Below are positions 42,744 through 50,912 of a stretch of 64,000 bases of DNA, piece after piece (position 1 is the first letter of the stretch; every line of letters starts with the position of its first letter). The stretch is from an uncultured Muribaculaceae bacterium (GTDB lineage: Bacteria > Bacteroidota > Bacteroidia > Bacteroidales > Muribaculaceae): contig CALUMH010000009.1 in assembly GCA_944321685.1 (NCBI GenBank), positions 1-64,000 of the forward strand, given 5' to 3'. The translations under genes were made by a program, and so were the position numbers. The notes under the pieces are model-generated. The model had not been told where the DNA came from. It saw nothing but the letters and a program-made list of their open reading frames with translations, and ran no database searches.

Positions 42744-43679
42744 ATGGGCGACATAAACAAGACAATAGAAGCATTCTTGCAATACATACGGTATGAGCTG
42801 AATTTATCGGCTTGTACCGTTTTGTCTTACAGGAACGACCTGCGACAATTGCAAGACTTCTTGTCGCCGAACGATGCCGCTGCTTTCTGTCCTGAAAGTG
42901 TAACCACCGACGACCTGCGCTCTTGGATGGTATGGCTCGACGGTGCCGGTGACGGCTCGCGCACCATACGCCGCAAGATGCAGGCCGCACGGGCATTCTA
43001 CAAATTCCTCATGAAACGTGGAGTTGTAGCGGCAAATCCGGCTGCGGAAATCGAACTTGCCAAGTTCAAGGTTCCTCTGCCGTCGTATATGCGCCCCGAG
43101 GCCATGAACAGCCTTCTTGATGCGCCTTTCGATGCCGGCGATTACCATGTCGTGCTGTGCCGCACGGTGATAATGATGCTATACGAAACCGGAATACGCC
43201 GCGCCGAGCTCATCGACCTGCGCGATGCCGATGTTGATGCGGCACACTGTGAAATGAAAGTGCACGGCAAGCGCGACAAAGAGCGCATCGTGCCATTCGG
43301 ACATGAACTTGCCGAAGCCGTCACGGCCTACAGGGAACTGCGCGGTAAAGTCACAGGAATTTACCGACCCGAACGATTTTTCCTGCGCCCATGCGGAGAG
43401 CCCCTATACCCGTCGATGGTTTACCGAATGGTACATACCGGCTTGGAGAGCATAGGCGGAGCCGGGAAACTAAGCCCGCACGTGTTGCGCCACACATTTG
43501 CCTCGGCCATGCTGAATAACGGCGCCGAACTTAACAGCGTGAAAGAAATAATGGGACATGAATCGCTTGCGGCAACGCAAGTATATACACATATCACTTT
43601 CAGTGAGCTTAAAAATAATTACAAACTTGCCCACCCAAGGGCTCTAAAAAAGGAGGTAAATTATGGAAGTAAGAATTAA
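42744..43679 (+). CDS. Tyrosine recombinase XerC/XerD family
   Basis: Site-specific recombinase of 311 aa, probably for chromosome dimer resolution. The N-terminal SAM-like core-binding domain (IEAFLQYIRYELNLSACTVLSYRNDLRQLQDFL) is followed by the catalytic domain with the Arg in ETGIRRAELIDL, Lys in VHGKRDKERIVP, HVLRHTF (His-x-x-Arg), GHESLAATQVYTH (His and nucleophile Tyr). It overlaps the hpf gene by 17 nt. The pairing of xer with hpf is conserved in Bacteroidetes, so this is a core gene and not an integrase of a mobile element. Confidence 0.95.
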   Translation: MGDINKTIEAFLQYIRYELNLSACTVLSYRNDLRQLQDFLSPNDAAAFCPESVTTDDLRSWMVWLDGAGDGSRTIRRKMQAARAFYKFLMKRGVVAANPAAEIELAKFKVPLPSYMRPEAMNSLLDAPFDAGDYHVVLCRTVIMMLYETGIRRAELIDLRDADVDAAHCEMKVHGKRDKERIVPFGHELAEAVTAYRELRGKVTGIYRPERFFLRPCGEPLYPSMVYRMVHTGLESIGGAGKLSPHVLRHTFASAMLNNGAELNSVKEIMGHESLAATQVYTHITFSELKNNYKLAHPRALKKEVNYGSKN

Positions 43680-43956
43680 AGCAATCCATTTCGACGCAAC
43701 TGCGAAATTAGAGGAGTTTATCAATAAAAAGGCGCAAAAATTAGCGCGCCGCAACGAGGAGGTGACCGAATGCGATGTCACTCTCGAAGTAGTGAAACCT
43801 AAAACATCGTTGAACAAGCAGGCTTCGATAAAACTCATAATTCCAAACCGTGAAGACGTGTTTGCATCGAAAATTGCCGACACATTCGAGGAAGCAATCG
43901 ACTTGAGCATCGACGCGCTTGAACGCCAACTCGAAAAACTCGACAAGAACAAATAA
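43663..43956 (+). CDS. hpf: Ribosome hibernation-promoting factor (short HPF/YfiA)
   Basis: A 97-aa protein that binds the 30S decoding centre and inactivates or pairs ribosomes in stationary phase. VRIKAIHFDATAKLEEFINKKAQKLARRNEEVTECDVTLEV and the later EDVFASKIADTFEEAIDLSIDALERQLEKLDK give the beta-alpha-beta-beta-beta-alpha fold; the long C-terminal dimerisation domain is absent. An unusually strong Shine-Dalgarno sequence for this phylum (AGGAGG at 43651-43656, 6 nt from the ATG) lies inside the xer gene. Confidence 0.95.
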   Translation: MEVRIKAIHFDATAKLEEFINKKAQKLARRNEEVTECDVTLEVVKPKTSLNKQASIKLIIPNREDVFASKIADTFEEAIDLSIDALERQLEKLDKNK

Positions 43957-43969
43957 CAACCTTTCTCCG

Positions 43970-44189
43970 GGTAATGCGAACTTCGGGCCAAAACCGAAAT
44001 CGCCGAGGAGATTTCCACGCATAACTCCATGCCGTTATACCACGGGAGAAATAGCAAGGAAAACATTTTCTTAGGGAACTATGCCGGCGTGGCATGGAAA
44101 GTAAAGACTTCTAAAACAGGAACTAAAGACGGCATAACCGCACAACTGTATTTTAACCGCAAGTTTGGCTGCGCCTCTCTTGCGGTTAA
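43970..44189 (+). ncRNA. Structured 3' region after hpf, ending in a terminator (candidate RNA)
   Basis: A non-coding stretch of about 220 nt. CCATG (44027-44031) and CCACG (44040-44044) can pair with CGTGG and CATGG (44088-44097), with AAGGAAAA/TTTTCTT inside, giving a long imperfect hairpin. It ends with an 11-bp stem (TTAACCGCAAG, 44153-44163, with 44179-44189) followed by TTATTATT. No promoter box is seen at its 5' side, so it may be the processed 3' UTR of hpf. It matches no RNA family I can name (not RNase P, tmRNA or a known riboswitch by eye). Confidence 0.4.
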
Positions 44190-44293
44190 TTATTATCACA
44201 CGTGAACCATCGATACAATTGCCATCCGGCAACGCATAAAAAATTTCCTTGATGCACCGACAGCTCTTTTTTCACAAAAAGTCAGAAAAATTG

Positions 44294-44324
44294 TTTGTTT
44301 TTTACGAATAATTATTTAGTTTTG
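44294..44324 (+). promoter_or_regulatory. Promoter for the second SusC/SusD locus
   Basis: TTTG at 44294-44297, 19 nt, then TAGTTTTG at 44317-44324: exact consensus. It predicts an unusually long leader of about 275 nt before the SusC start. Confidence 0.8.
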
Positions 44325-44380
44325 CATTGGCTATTACCAATATCTTCATTACCCAAAAAGAAATAACGTTTAGCCAAGAG

Positions 44381-44523
44381 ATGAATAACTACCAAGCCGC
44401 AAAGCTTGGATACCTATGATTTATGAGAAAGACAAAGTACATGAAAACCAACCTGTTATTAACCATGCGCCTATATCGGAAAGTTCCGAAACCGGCGTGA
44501 GGCCTGCTTTCTTATATTCATAA
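44381..44523 (+). other. Two overlapping mini-frames in the susC leader
   Basis: ATG at 44381 opens 12 codons (MNNYQAAKLGYL) that stop at 44419. The stop overlaps a second ATG (ATGA at 44416) that opens 35 codons ending at 44523. The overlap is of the kind used for coupled translation. They may be leader peptides or chance; no similarity is recognised. Confidence 0.3.
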
Positions 44524-44605
44524 CCGCCACCCATTTGCTCCATTAATTTATTACGATTAAGGATAACAACTAAAAACCCAAATGTAAAACTAAAAACATT
44601 CTTGC

Positions 44606-47600
44606 ATGAAGACCATTTGTTTTCAGACGAACAGGAAGATGTGGCTGACAATGCTCATGGCATTGTGCCTCGCGCTTCCGGCTTTGGCGCAGAAGATTGC
44701 CGTGCAAGGCAAGGTAGTCGATTCTGCCGGAGAACCATTAATCGGTGCCAGCGTTCTCGCCCAAGGCACAACAGTGGGTGTTGCCACCGACTTTGATGGC
44801 AAATTCACCATTCAAGTATCACCCGATGCCACGCTTGTGGTATCATACGTCGGCTATGAACCGCAAACGGTTGCCGTGGACGGACAAACTTCGTTGACGA
44901 TTACCCTGCAAGAGAGCTCGCTGATGCTCGACGAGGTAGTCGCCATAGGTTATGGTACGGTTAAGAAAGAAGATGCTACCGGATCGGTAGCCACGGTGAA
45001 GCCGACCGAAATCTCGGCCGGGCTGTCATCATCGGTTCAAGACCTGCTCGTGGGCCAAACTCCGGGTGTCGTTGTAACCCCGTCGGCAGGGCCTGAAGGC
45101 TCGGGTACGATACGCATCCGCGGCGGCTCCTCGCTTAACGCCAGCAACGACCCGCTTATCGTGCTCGACGGTGTGCCATTGAGCAACCAGGGCACACAGG
45201 GTATGGGCAACGCTCTTGCCATGATCTCGCCCGACAACATCGAGAGCATGACCATCTTGAAAGATGCTTCGGCTACAGCCATCTACGGAAGCCGCGCATC
45301 AAACGGTGTAATCATCATCACCACCAAGAAAGGCAAAGAAGGCAAAATTCAAGTAAACTTCACCGCCAACATGACGGTGCAGACTGCACGCAAAACATGG
45401 GATGTGCTGAACGGAGACGAATACCGCGAAATCATGACCCGGTACTGGGGCGCAGACAGTCCTGCCGCTCAAGCCCTCGGCACGGCCAACACCAACTGGC
45501 AGGACGAGGTGCTGCGCACAACCGTATCACATGATTACAGCCTCAGCGTGGGTGGCAAAGCCGGCTTCCTGCCCTATCGCGTGGCAGTCACCTACACAGG
45601 CAACAACGGCATTATCAAAAACACGTCGATGGATCGTGTTACCGCCGGATTCAACCTTACTCCCGAATTCTTCGACGGCAAATTAAAAGTGCAGGCCAAC
45701 GTAAAAGGTTATTACATCGAGAATGAATTTGCCGACACCGGCAGCGCGGTTGGCGGCGCACTGGCAGCCGATCCGACAAGCACACCCAAGACCGACTACC
45801 CAATGGCCGACGGCTCGGTGGGAAAACTTTTCAACGGATATACATCACAGATGAACGGCGACCAGTTCAACACCAACGGTGTAAACAACCCTCTCGCAGC
45901 CATCGAACAACGTTCGGATATTGCCAAGATTTGGCGCAGCAACGGCAACTTGCAGCTCGACTATGCTCTGCACTTCCTGCCAGAATTGCGTTTTAACCTC
46001 AACCTTGGCTATGACATCAGCAAAACCGACGAGCACACCATCACCCAAGGCAATGCTCCGGCAATGTGGGATGCCAACTACCAGGACGGCGCAGGTACCG
46101 ACTACTATGTTTATCAGTACCGTGCCAACACACTGCTCGACTTCTATGCCAACTACAAAAAATACTTCGACGTAATCAAGTCGGACATCGATGTTACAGC
46201 CGGTTACTCGTGGCAGTATTTCTACAGCAAGGGCAACAACAACGGAACATTGTTCACTACTCCCGGATATATAATCGACCAACAAGAAGACGGACGCTAC
46301 TTGCTGACCTATAAAACAGGCGCCGACAACCACCAAGGCGAAACTTACCGCAATCCGGCAGAATCATACTGGAAAAATCATTACCAGTTGGTTTCGTTCT
46401 TCGGCCGCTTGAACTACACGTTGATGGATCGCTACCTGTTGACATTCACAATGCGCGGTGACGGAACTTCACGATTTTCGGAAGACAACCGTTGGGGTGT
46501 ATTCCCGTCGGTAGCACTCGGGTGGAAAATCTCGGAAGAAGCATGGATGGAGAGTACCAAAGACTGGTTGAATGAGTTCAAGTTGCGACTGGGCTGGGGT
46601 GTCACCGGCCAGCAGGACCTCGGAGACAACTACTTCCCATATATGGCCATATACCAGCAATCCACGGCCGGTTCCTATTATCCGAACCTTGATGGCACAC
46701 CGGGTTATGGCCCCACACTTTATCCGCAAGGTTACGACAGCAACCTGAAGTGGGAAGAAACCACCACCTGGAATGCAGGTCTCGACTTCGGGTTCCTTAA
46801 CAACCGCATTACCGCATCGCTCGACTGGTATTATCGTGAAACCAAAGATTTGCTCAGTTTCGTTACTGTTCCCGTAGGCGCATACACCACCAATATGCTC
46901 AACCAAAACATTGGTACGCTTGAAAACCTCGGTGTGGAATTCGGTATCACCGCACGCCCCATCGTGACCAAAGACTTCACTTGGACGCTCACCTACAACG
47001 TGGCATGGAACCGCAATGAAATCACCAAGCTCAACAACGACGGTTCCTATGTAACCACCGGAGGCATCTCGGGCGGCACGGGTAACACGGTACAAGTTCA
47101 CGCAGTAGGTTATCCGTCAAACTCTTTCTTCCTCTACGAGCAGGTGTATGACTCAAACGGTAATCCTATAGAAGGAGTATTCGTTGATCAAGACAACGAC
47201 GGCGACATCGATAACGACGACAAGGTGATAAGCAAAAGTCCCGACCCGAAAGTGACAATGACATTCGGCTCCACATTCAATTACAAGAACTGGGATTTCG
47301 GCTTCAACCTGCGTGCAAGCATAGGCAATTATGTGTATGCCAATGTCCATGCCGAGCGTTCGGTGCTCAATCGCACTTACCAAAATGCCGGCCTGAGCAA
47401 CCTTATCGACAGCGACTTCTACTTCGATGGGAATCTCACCTCGCAAAACCTCTATATGAGCGATTACTGGTTGCGAAACGGCAGTTTCTTGCGTTGCGAA
47501 AACATCACCGTGGGTTACACTTGGCCGTCGCTGCTTAAAGACCAGCTGCGCCTGCGCCTTTACGGTGCCGTACAAAACCCGTTTGTGATAACCAAATACA

Positions 47601-47692
47601 AAGGGCTTGACCCCGAAGTGTATGGCGGTATCGATAACAATGTTTATCCGCGCCCTGTAACCTTCAACCTCGGTGTCGTTGCGACATTCTGA
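44606..47692 (+). CDS. SusC/RagA-family TonB-dependent outer-membrane receptor
   Basis: Complete receptor of 1028 aa. After the signal peptide (ends at PALAQ, about residue 28) comes the carboxypeptidase-D-regulatory-like domain (KIAVQGKVVDSAGEPLIGASVLAQGTTVGVATDFDGKFTIQV), then the plug (VQDLLVGQTPGVVV, TIRIRGGSSLNASNDPLIVLDGVPLS, IESMTILKDASATAIYGSRASNGVIIITTKKGK) and the 22-strand barrel ending in FNLGVVATF. It is the first gene of a three-gene unit with SusD and SusE partners. No sigma/anti-sigma, HTCS or SusR regulator and no glycoside hydrolase is adjacent. The substrate is unknown; the SusE partner hints at a starch-like or other alpha-glucan ligand. Confidence 0.96.
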   Translation: MKTICFQTNRKMWLTMLMALCLALPALAQKIAVQGKVVDSAGEPLIGASVLAQGTTVGVATDFDGKFTIQVSPDATLVVSYVGYEPQTVAVDGQTSLTITLQESSLMLDEVVAIGYGTVKKEDATGSVATVKPTEISAGLSSSVQDLLVGQTPGVVVTPSAGPEGSGTIRIRGGSSLNASNDPLIVLDGVPLSNQGTQGMGNALAMISPDNIESMTILKDASATAIYGSRASNGVIIITTKKGKEGKIQVNFTANMTVQTARKTWDVLNGDEYREIMTRYWGADSPAAQALGTANTNWQDEVLRTTVSHDYSLSVGGKAGFLPYRVAVTYTGNNGIIKNTSMDRVTAGFNLTPEFFDGKLKVQANVKGYYIENEFADTGSAVGGALAADPTSTPKTDYPMADGSVGKLFNGYTSQMNGDQFNTNGVNNPLAAIEQRSDIAKIWRSNGNLQLDYALHFLPELRFNLNLGYDISKTDEHTITQGNAPAMWDANYQDGAGTDYYVYQYRANTLLDFYANYKKYFDVIKSDIDVTAGYSWQYFYSKGNNNGTLFTTPGYIIDQQEDGRYLLTYKTGADNHQGETYRNPAESYWKNHYQLVSFFGRLNYTLMDRYLLTFTMRGDGTSRFSEDNRWGVFPSVALGWKISEEAWMESTKDWLNEFKLRLGWGVTGQQDLGDNYFPYMAIYQQSTAGSYYPNLDGTPGYGPTLYPQGYDSNLKWEETTTWNAGLDFGFLNNRITASLDWYYRETKDLLSFVTVPVGAYTTNMLNQNIGTLENLGVEFGITARPIVTKDFTWTLTYNVAWNRNEITKLNNDGSYVTTGGISGGTGNTVQVHAVGYPSNSFFLYEQVYDSNGNPIEGVFVDQDNDGDIDNDDKVISKSPDPKVTMTFGSTFNYKNWDFGFNLRASIGNYVYANVHAERSVLNRTYQNAGLSNLIDSDFYFDGNLTSQNLYMSDYWLRNGSFLRCENITVGYTWPSLLKDQLRLRLYGAVQNPFVITKYKGLDPEVYGGIDNNVYPRPVTFNLGVVATF

Positions 47693-47744
47693 TGATACAA
47701 GTCAAGCGTTTAACTAAAACACATATATAGAAAAGACTTTTAGT

Positions 47745-49499
47745 ATGAAATCAATCAATAAAATATTTTCGATATTTGGCATCGCGCTTGCATTGGGAAT
47801 GTCGTCATGCGTTGACGACCTCAACCGCGAGCCCATCGACCCAAATCAAATCACACCCGAAAACGCACAAGGATACATCAATCAAATCATGGCCAAGTGC
47901 TACTCGGGCATGGCAGTGTCAGGACAAACCGGCCCTGACGGTTCAAGCGACATTTCGGGTCTTGACGGCGGTACCAGCCAATACACCCGTGCCCTGTTCA
48001 TGTTACAGGAATTTACAACCGACGAAAGCAAATGGATTTGGCCGGATGCCGGTGTAATCGACCTTGTGACCAACACTTGGGGAAACGGCAACGAAAACAT
48101 ATTCGGAGCCTACAGCCGTCTTTACACTCACATAGCCATCTGTAACGACTTCTTGCGACTCGTCAATGGCGGCATGGATATACCTGCCGACATACAGGCT
48201 ACGGTTGACCAATACAAACTTGAAGCCCGTGCCTTGCGAGCTATGAGTTACTACTGGGTACTCGACCTGTTTGGCAACGGCGGCTTCGTGGACGAAACCA
48301 CCGAAATAGGTGTAAAGCCCGTGCAATACACACGCCGGCAGCTCTACGACTTGCTTGTCTCTGAACTCGAAGACCTTGTGAAAGCATTCCCCAAGGACGG
48401 ACAAGTGATTTATGGCCGTGTGGGCATTGACGGCGTGGAAGCATTGCTTGCACGTGTTTACCTGAATGCCGAGGTTTACACCGACGGTGCGGTTTCAGCT
48501 TGGCAGGAATGTTCGCAACATTGTGAAAACATCATTGCACGCCACAAAGATGGATGGAATGGCACAGGACTTGTTCCTGCATATATGTACCTCTTCTGCG
48601 GCGACAACGACGAATATATGCCCGGCGGTGGCGGCACCAACGAAATTCTTTGGGGAATTCCTTACGACAGCCAGTACATTCAGGCTTACGGCGGCTCGAT
48701 GTTCCTTTGCGCAGCAGGAATAAGCAACTTGACCATGGCCCTGAATAATGCTACCATGACGGCAAGCGATTACGGTATGTCGGCTCAATGGGGCTGTATG
48801 CACGCCACTTCGCAATTTGCCGACAAATTTGAAGACAACCCGAGCGACCAACGTTGGATGATGTGGTGTAAAGACCAACAAGGTTTCAACAAAGAAAACA
48901 CCAATTTCTCAACATTCACCGACGGTTATGGCGTGGTTAAATTCACCAACCTGCTCAAAGGCAATGTCACCCAACCCGGAGACTGGAAAGCCGACAATAA
49001 GTGGGTCGCAGCCAACACCACTTATAACTGGAGCCCCGACAATGGCGGCATTTACAGCAATCCGGCCGACAGCATTGATGCACGTGCCGACAACTATCCC
49101 GACACCGACCTGCCGCTTATACGCCTTGCCGAAGTTTACCTCATGTACACCGAGGCTTACATAATGGGCGGGGCAGGCGACCAAACCAAGGCTTTGACCT
49201 ATGTAAACTACGTGCGCAGACGTGCCGGCGTGGCCGACTGGAATTTAACCCACATCACCGGAGCCGACAAAGCCGATAATATCCTTGACGAACGTTGCCG
49301 CGAACTTTACTGGGAACTTACCAGGCGCAGCGACCTCGTGCGCCATGGCAAATATGCCGCCGGTGGCGATGAATATATGTGGTCGTGGAAAGGCAACGAG
49401 GTCAACGGGCGCAGTATCAACGCAACCATGAACCTGTTCCCAATCCCGGCCAACGTAATTGCAGCACAACCCGAGTTCAATCAAAATCCCGGATACTAA
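47745..49499 (+). CDS. SusD/RagB-family nutrient-binding lipoprotein
   Basis: Surface lipoprotein of 584 aa, partner of the receptor 52 nt upstream. The lipobox is GMSSC (Cys22). SusD elements include QGYINQIMAKCYSGMAVSGQTGPDG, the TPR-like helix YKLEARALRAMSYYWVLDLFGNGGFVDE, RLAEVYLMYTEAYIMGGAGDQTKALTYVNYVRRRAGV, ILDERCRELYWELTRRSDLVRHGKY and the terminal NLFPIPANVIAAQPEFNQNPGY. This class (with QTGPDGSSDISGLDGGTSQYTR) resembles SusD proteins that work with SusE-type partners. Confidence 0.95.
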   Translation: MKSINKIFSIFGIALALGMSSCVDDLNREPIDPNQITPENAQGYINQIMAKCYSGMAVSGQTGPDGSSDISGLDGGTSQYTRALFMLQEFTTDESKWIWPDAGVIDLVTNTWGNGNENIFGAYSRLYTHIAICNDFLRLVNGGMDIPADIQATVDQYKLEARALRAMSYYWVLDLFGNGGFVDETTEIGVKPVQYTRRQLYDLLVSELEDLVKAFPKDGQVIYGRVGIDGVEALLARVYLNAEVYTDGAVSAWQECSQHCENIIARHKDGWNGTGLVPAYMYLFCGDNDEYMPGGGGTNEILWGIPYDSQYIQAYGGSMFLCAAGISNLTMALNNATMTASDYGMSAQWGCMHATSQFADKFEDNPSDQRWMMWCKDQQGFNKENTNFSTFTDGYGVVKFTNLLKGNVTQPGDWKADNKWVAANTTYNWSPDNGGIYSNPADSIDARADNYPDTDLPLIRLAEVYLMYTEAYIMGGAGDQTKALTYVNYVRRRAGVADWNLTHITGADKADNILDERCRELYWELTRRSDLVRHGKYAAGGDEYMWSWKGNEVNGRSINATMNLFPIPANVIAAQPEFNQNPGY

Positions 49500-49517
49500 A
49501 AAAACTTTGAAACCAAT

Positions 49518-50414
49518 ATGAAGACAAAAATTTTAAATATGCTTTTGTTGCTTGCGGTGGGATTTGGTTTTACCGCCTGCAACGACGACACCGAACCGGT
49601 GCTTGCCATGATATCCGACTTGCAAATCACCGAGCAAGACGCACAAGACATAGTGTTGCTGAAAGAAAACAACGGAAATGTGGCATTCACCATAAAATGG
49701 AACGCACCCACATTCAACCTTAATGTGGCGAAATCTTACCGCATCGAAATTTCCGACAGTGAGAATTTCGCAAAAAGCACCTCTATTGCAACTACATCAG
49801 GAACCGAATACAGCGTGAAGGTCTCGGAACTTAATACCGCTGTCCGCACATTCTATTCCGACATAAAAGATTGCACCCCCAATGACTTTTATGTACGTGT
49901 GCGTTGTGAGCTTAACAACGATGCAAGTTTCATAATCGCCTCGGCAACTCACTTCAGCCTTAATGTTACTCCCTACGAAGGTGAATATCCCAGAATGTAC
50001 ATCATTGGCGACATACAGCGCACAATGAACGGCGACGGAGAAAATGGTTGGAATATCAACAAGTCGAACTACGTGGTAATCGACAGCACCGGCACCAATG
50101 TTTACAAAGGCCACGTCGGTGTTCAAAGGGAAGGCGACGCATTCCGCTTCTACTCTCGCCTCGATGGTGACGACCCTTGGAACAACGGATATTCCTACGG
50201 GTCTCAAGAAAAAGATGAACCTATCGAAATTGGCCTCACCAATGAAGTTTATGAGGGGCAACTCGTAAATGGCAAAGGTAGTTGGAAATTACCCGTGGGA
50301 ACATACTTCATCACTGTGGATATGTCAAAACTAAACGTTAAATTCGAACGCATCAGCACCGAATGGCGCGAAACCGGAATCAGCGATGAGGAACTTGGCG
50401 GCAACGACGAGTAA
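49518..50414 (+). CDS. SusE/SusF-type surface glycan-binding lipoprotein
   Basis: A 298-aa lipoprotein (lipobox GFTAC, Cys21). The N-terminal immunoglobulin-like domain (VLLKENNGNVAFTIKWNAPTFNLNVAKSYRIEIS) matches the SusE N-terminal fold, and the C-terminal part with MYIIGDIQRTMNGDGENGWNINKSN, RFYSRLDGDDPWNNG and LPVGTYFITVDMSKLNVKFE looks like one starch-binding-type domain. SusE usually has two binding domains, so this is a short version. The trailing acidic ISDEELGGNDE is unusual. It is 18 nt after susD and ends the operon. Confidence 0.85.
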   Translation: MKTKILNMLLLLAVGFGFTACNDDTEPVLAMISDLQITEQDAQDIVLLKENNGNVAFTIKWNAPTFNLNVAKSYRIEISDSENFAKSTSIATTSGTEYSVKVSELNTAVRTFYSDIKDCTPNDFYVRVRCELNNDASFIIASATHFSLNVTPYEGEYPRMYIIGDIQRTMNGDGENGWNINKSNYVVIDSTGTNVYKGHVGVQREGDAFRFYSRLDGDDPWNNGYSYGSQEKDEPIEIGLTNEVYEGQLVNGKGSWKLPVGTYFITVDMSKLNVKFERISTEWRETGISDEELGGNDE

Positions 50415-50475
50415 AATACCGGTACAACCACAATTGCCAAATAAGCCATAGGCTTGCTGCAATACCCAAAGATGG

Positions 50476-50517
50476 GGGATGCACACTGCACACACAGTGT
50501 CGCATCCTCTTTTTTTC
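50476..50517 (+). terminator. Intrinsic terminator of the SusC/SusD/SusE operon
   Basis: GGATGC-ACACTG pairs with CAGTGT-C-GCATCC across a 6-nt loop, followed by seven T. Confidence 0.88.
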
Positions 50518-50534
50518 AGCACAACGGGTAATGG

Positions 50535-50641
50535 AAAAAGAGAGTTCTTATCCTTTTCTCAGGAAAAAGAACCCTCATTTAAAACCACTTAGGAAATTCA
50601 CACATAAAATTTAATAGCACTCGGCAAATATCTCCTTACCT
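50535..50641 (-). ncRNA. Candidate free-standing small RNA, about 105 nt
   Basis: On the minus strand a consensus promoter (50677-50646) is followed by ~65 nt without long frames and then a strong terminator: GAGGGTTCTT (50576-50567) pairs with AAGAACTCTC (50549-50540), with CCT/AGG inside, then TTTTT. The only frame is eight codons (MCEFPKWF) ending just before the hairpin. No gene lies downstream on this strand, so it is more likely a small RNA than a leader. Confidence 0.5.
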
Positions 50642-50645
50642 GTTA

Positions 50646-50677
50646 CAAAGATAATCCATAAACAGCTAAGCATCAAG
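50646..50677 (-). promoter_or_regulatory. Promoter of the candidate small RNA
   Basis: On the minus strand a TTG-containing -33 box (CTTG, 50677-50674), 20 nt, then TATCTTTG (50653-50646). No protein-coding gene on this strand could use it. Confidence 0.5.
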
Positions 50678-50805
50678 TGCATCGGTCACACATTGCCTTA
50701 TTATGCAACCATTCGGACATAATTTACAATCGAAAGGCCGAAAATATCAACCATTTGCCATATCAGACAGTCAAGTTCCTGCCTTTTTAAAGAGGAAATC
50801 CGCAA

Positions 50806-50820
50806 TTATGACTGTCATAA
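50806..50820. promoter_or_regulatory. Operator-like palindrome upstream of the proline-rich gene
   Basis: TTATGAC-T-GTCATAA, a perfect 7-nt half-site pair around one base, 93 nt upstream of the start at 50913. It could bind a dimeric regulator. The rest of 50678-50912 shows nothing else; no TAnnTTTG box was found for the gene. Confidence 0.35.
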
Positions 50821-50912
50821 CCCGCAATTTCCGTTTTTTTCACAATATGGTTCTTAAACTTCCTCCATTCCTTTTAATCTATAAAATATAACTCATCAAA
50901 AAGCAAGAAGAA

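Noticed and set aside
42744..43679. Tyrosine recombinase as a mark of an integrated element
   Set aside because: It lies in the conserved xer-hpf gene pair, without att-like repeats or mobile genes nearby; a housekeeping Xer role fits better.
43970..44189. RNase P RNA, tmRNA or a cobalamin riboswitch behind hpf
   Set aside because: The conserved core sequences of these classes are not present; only generic hairpins can be seen.
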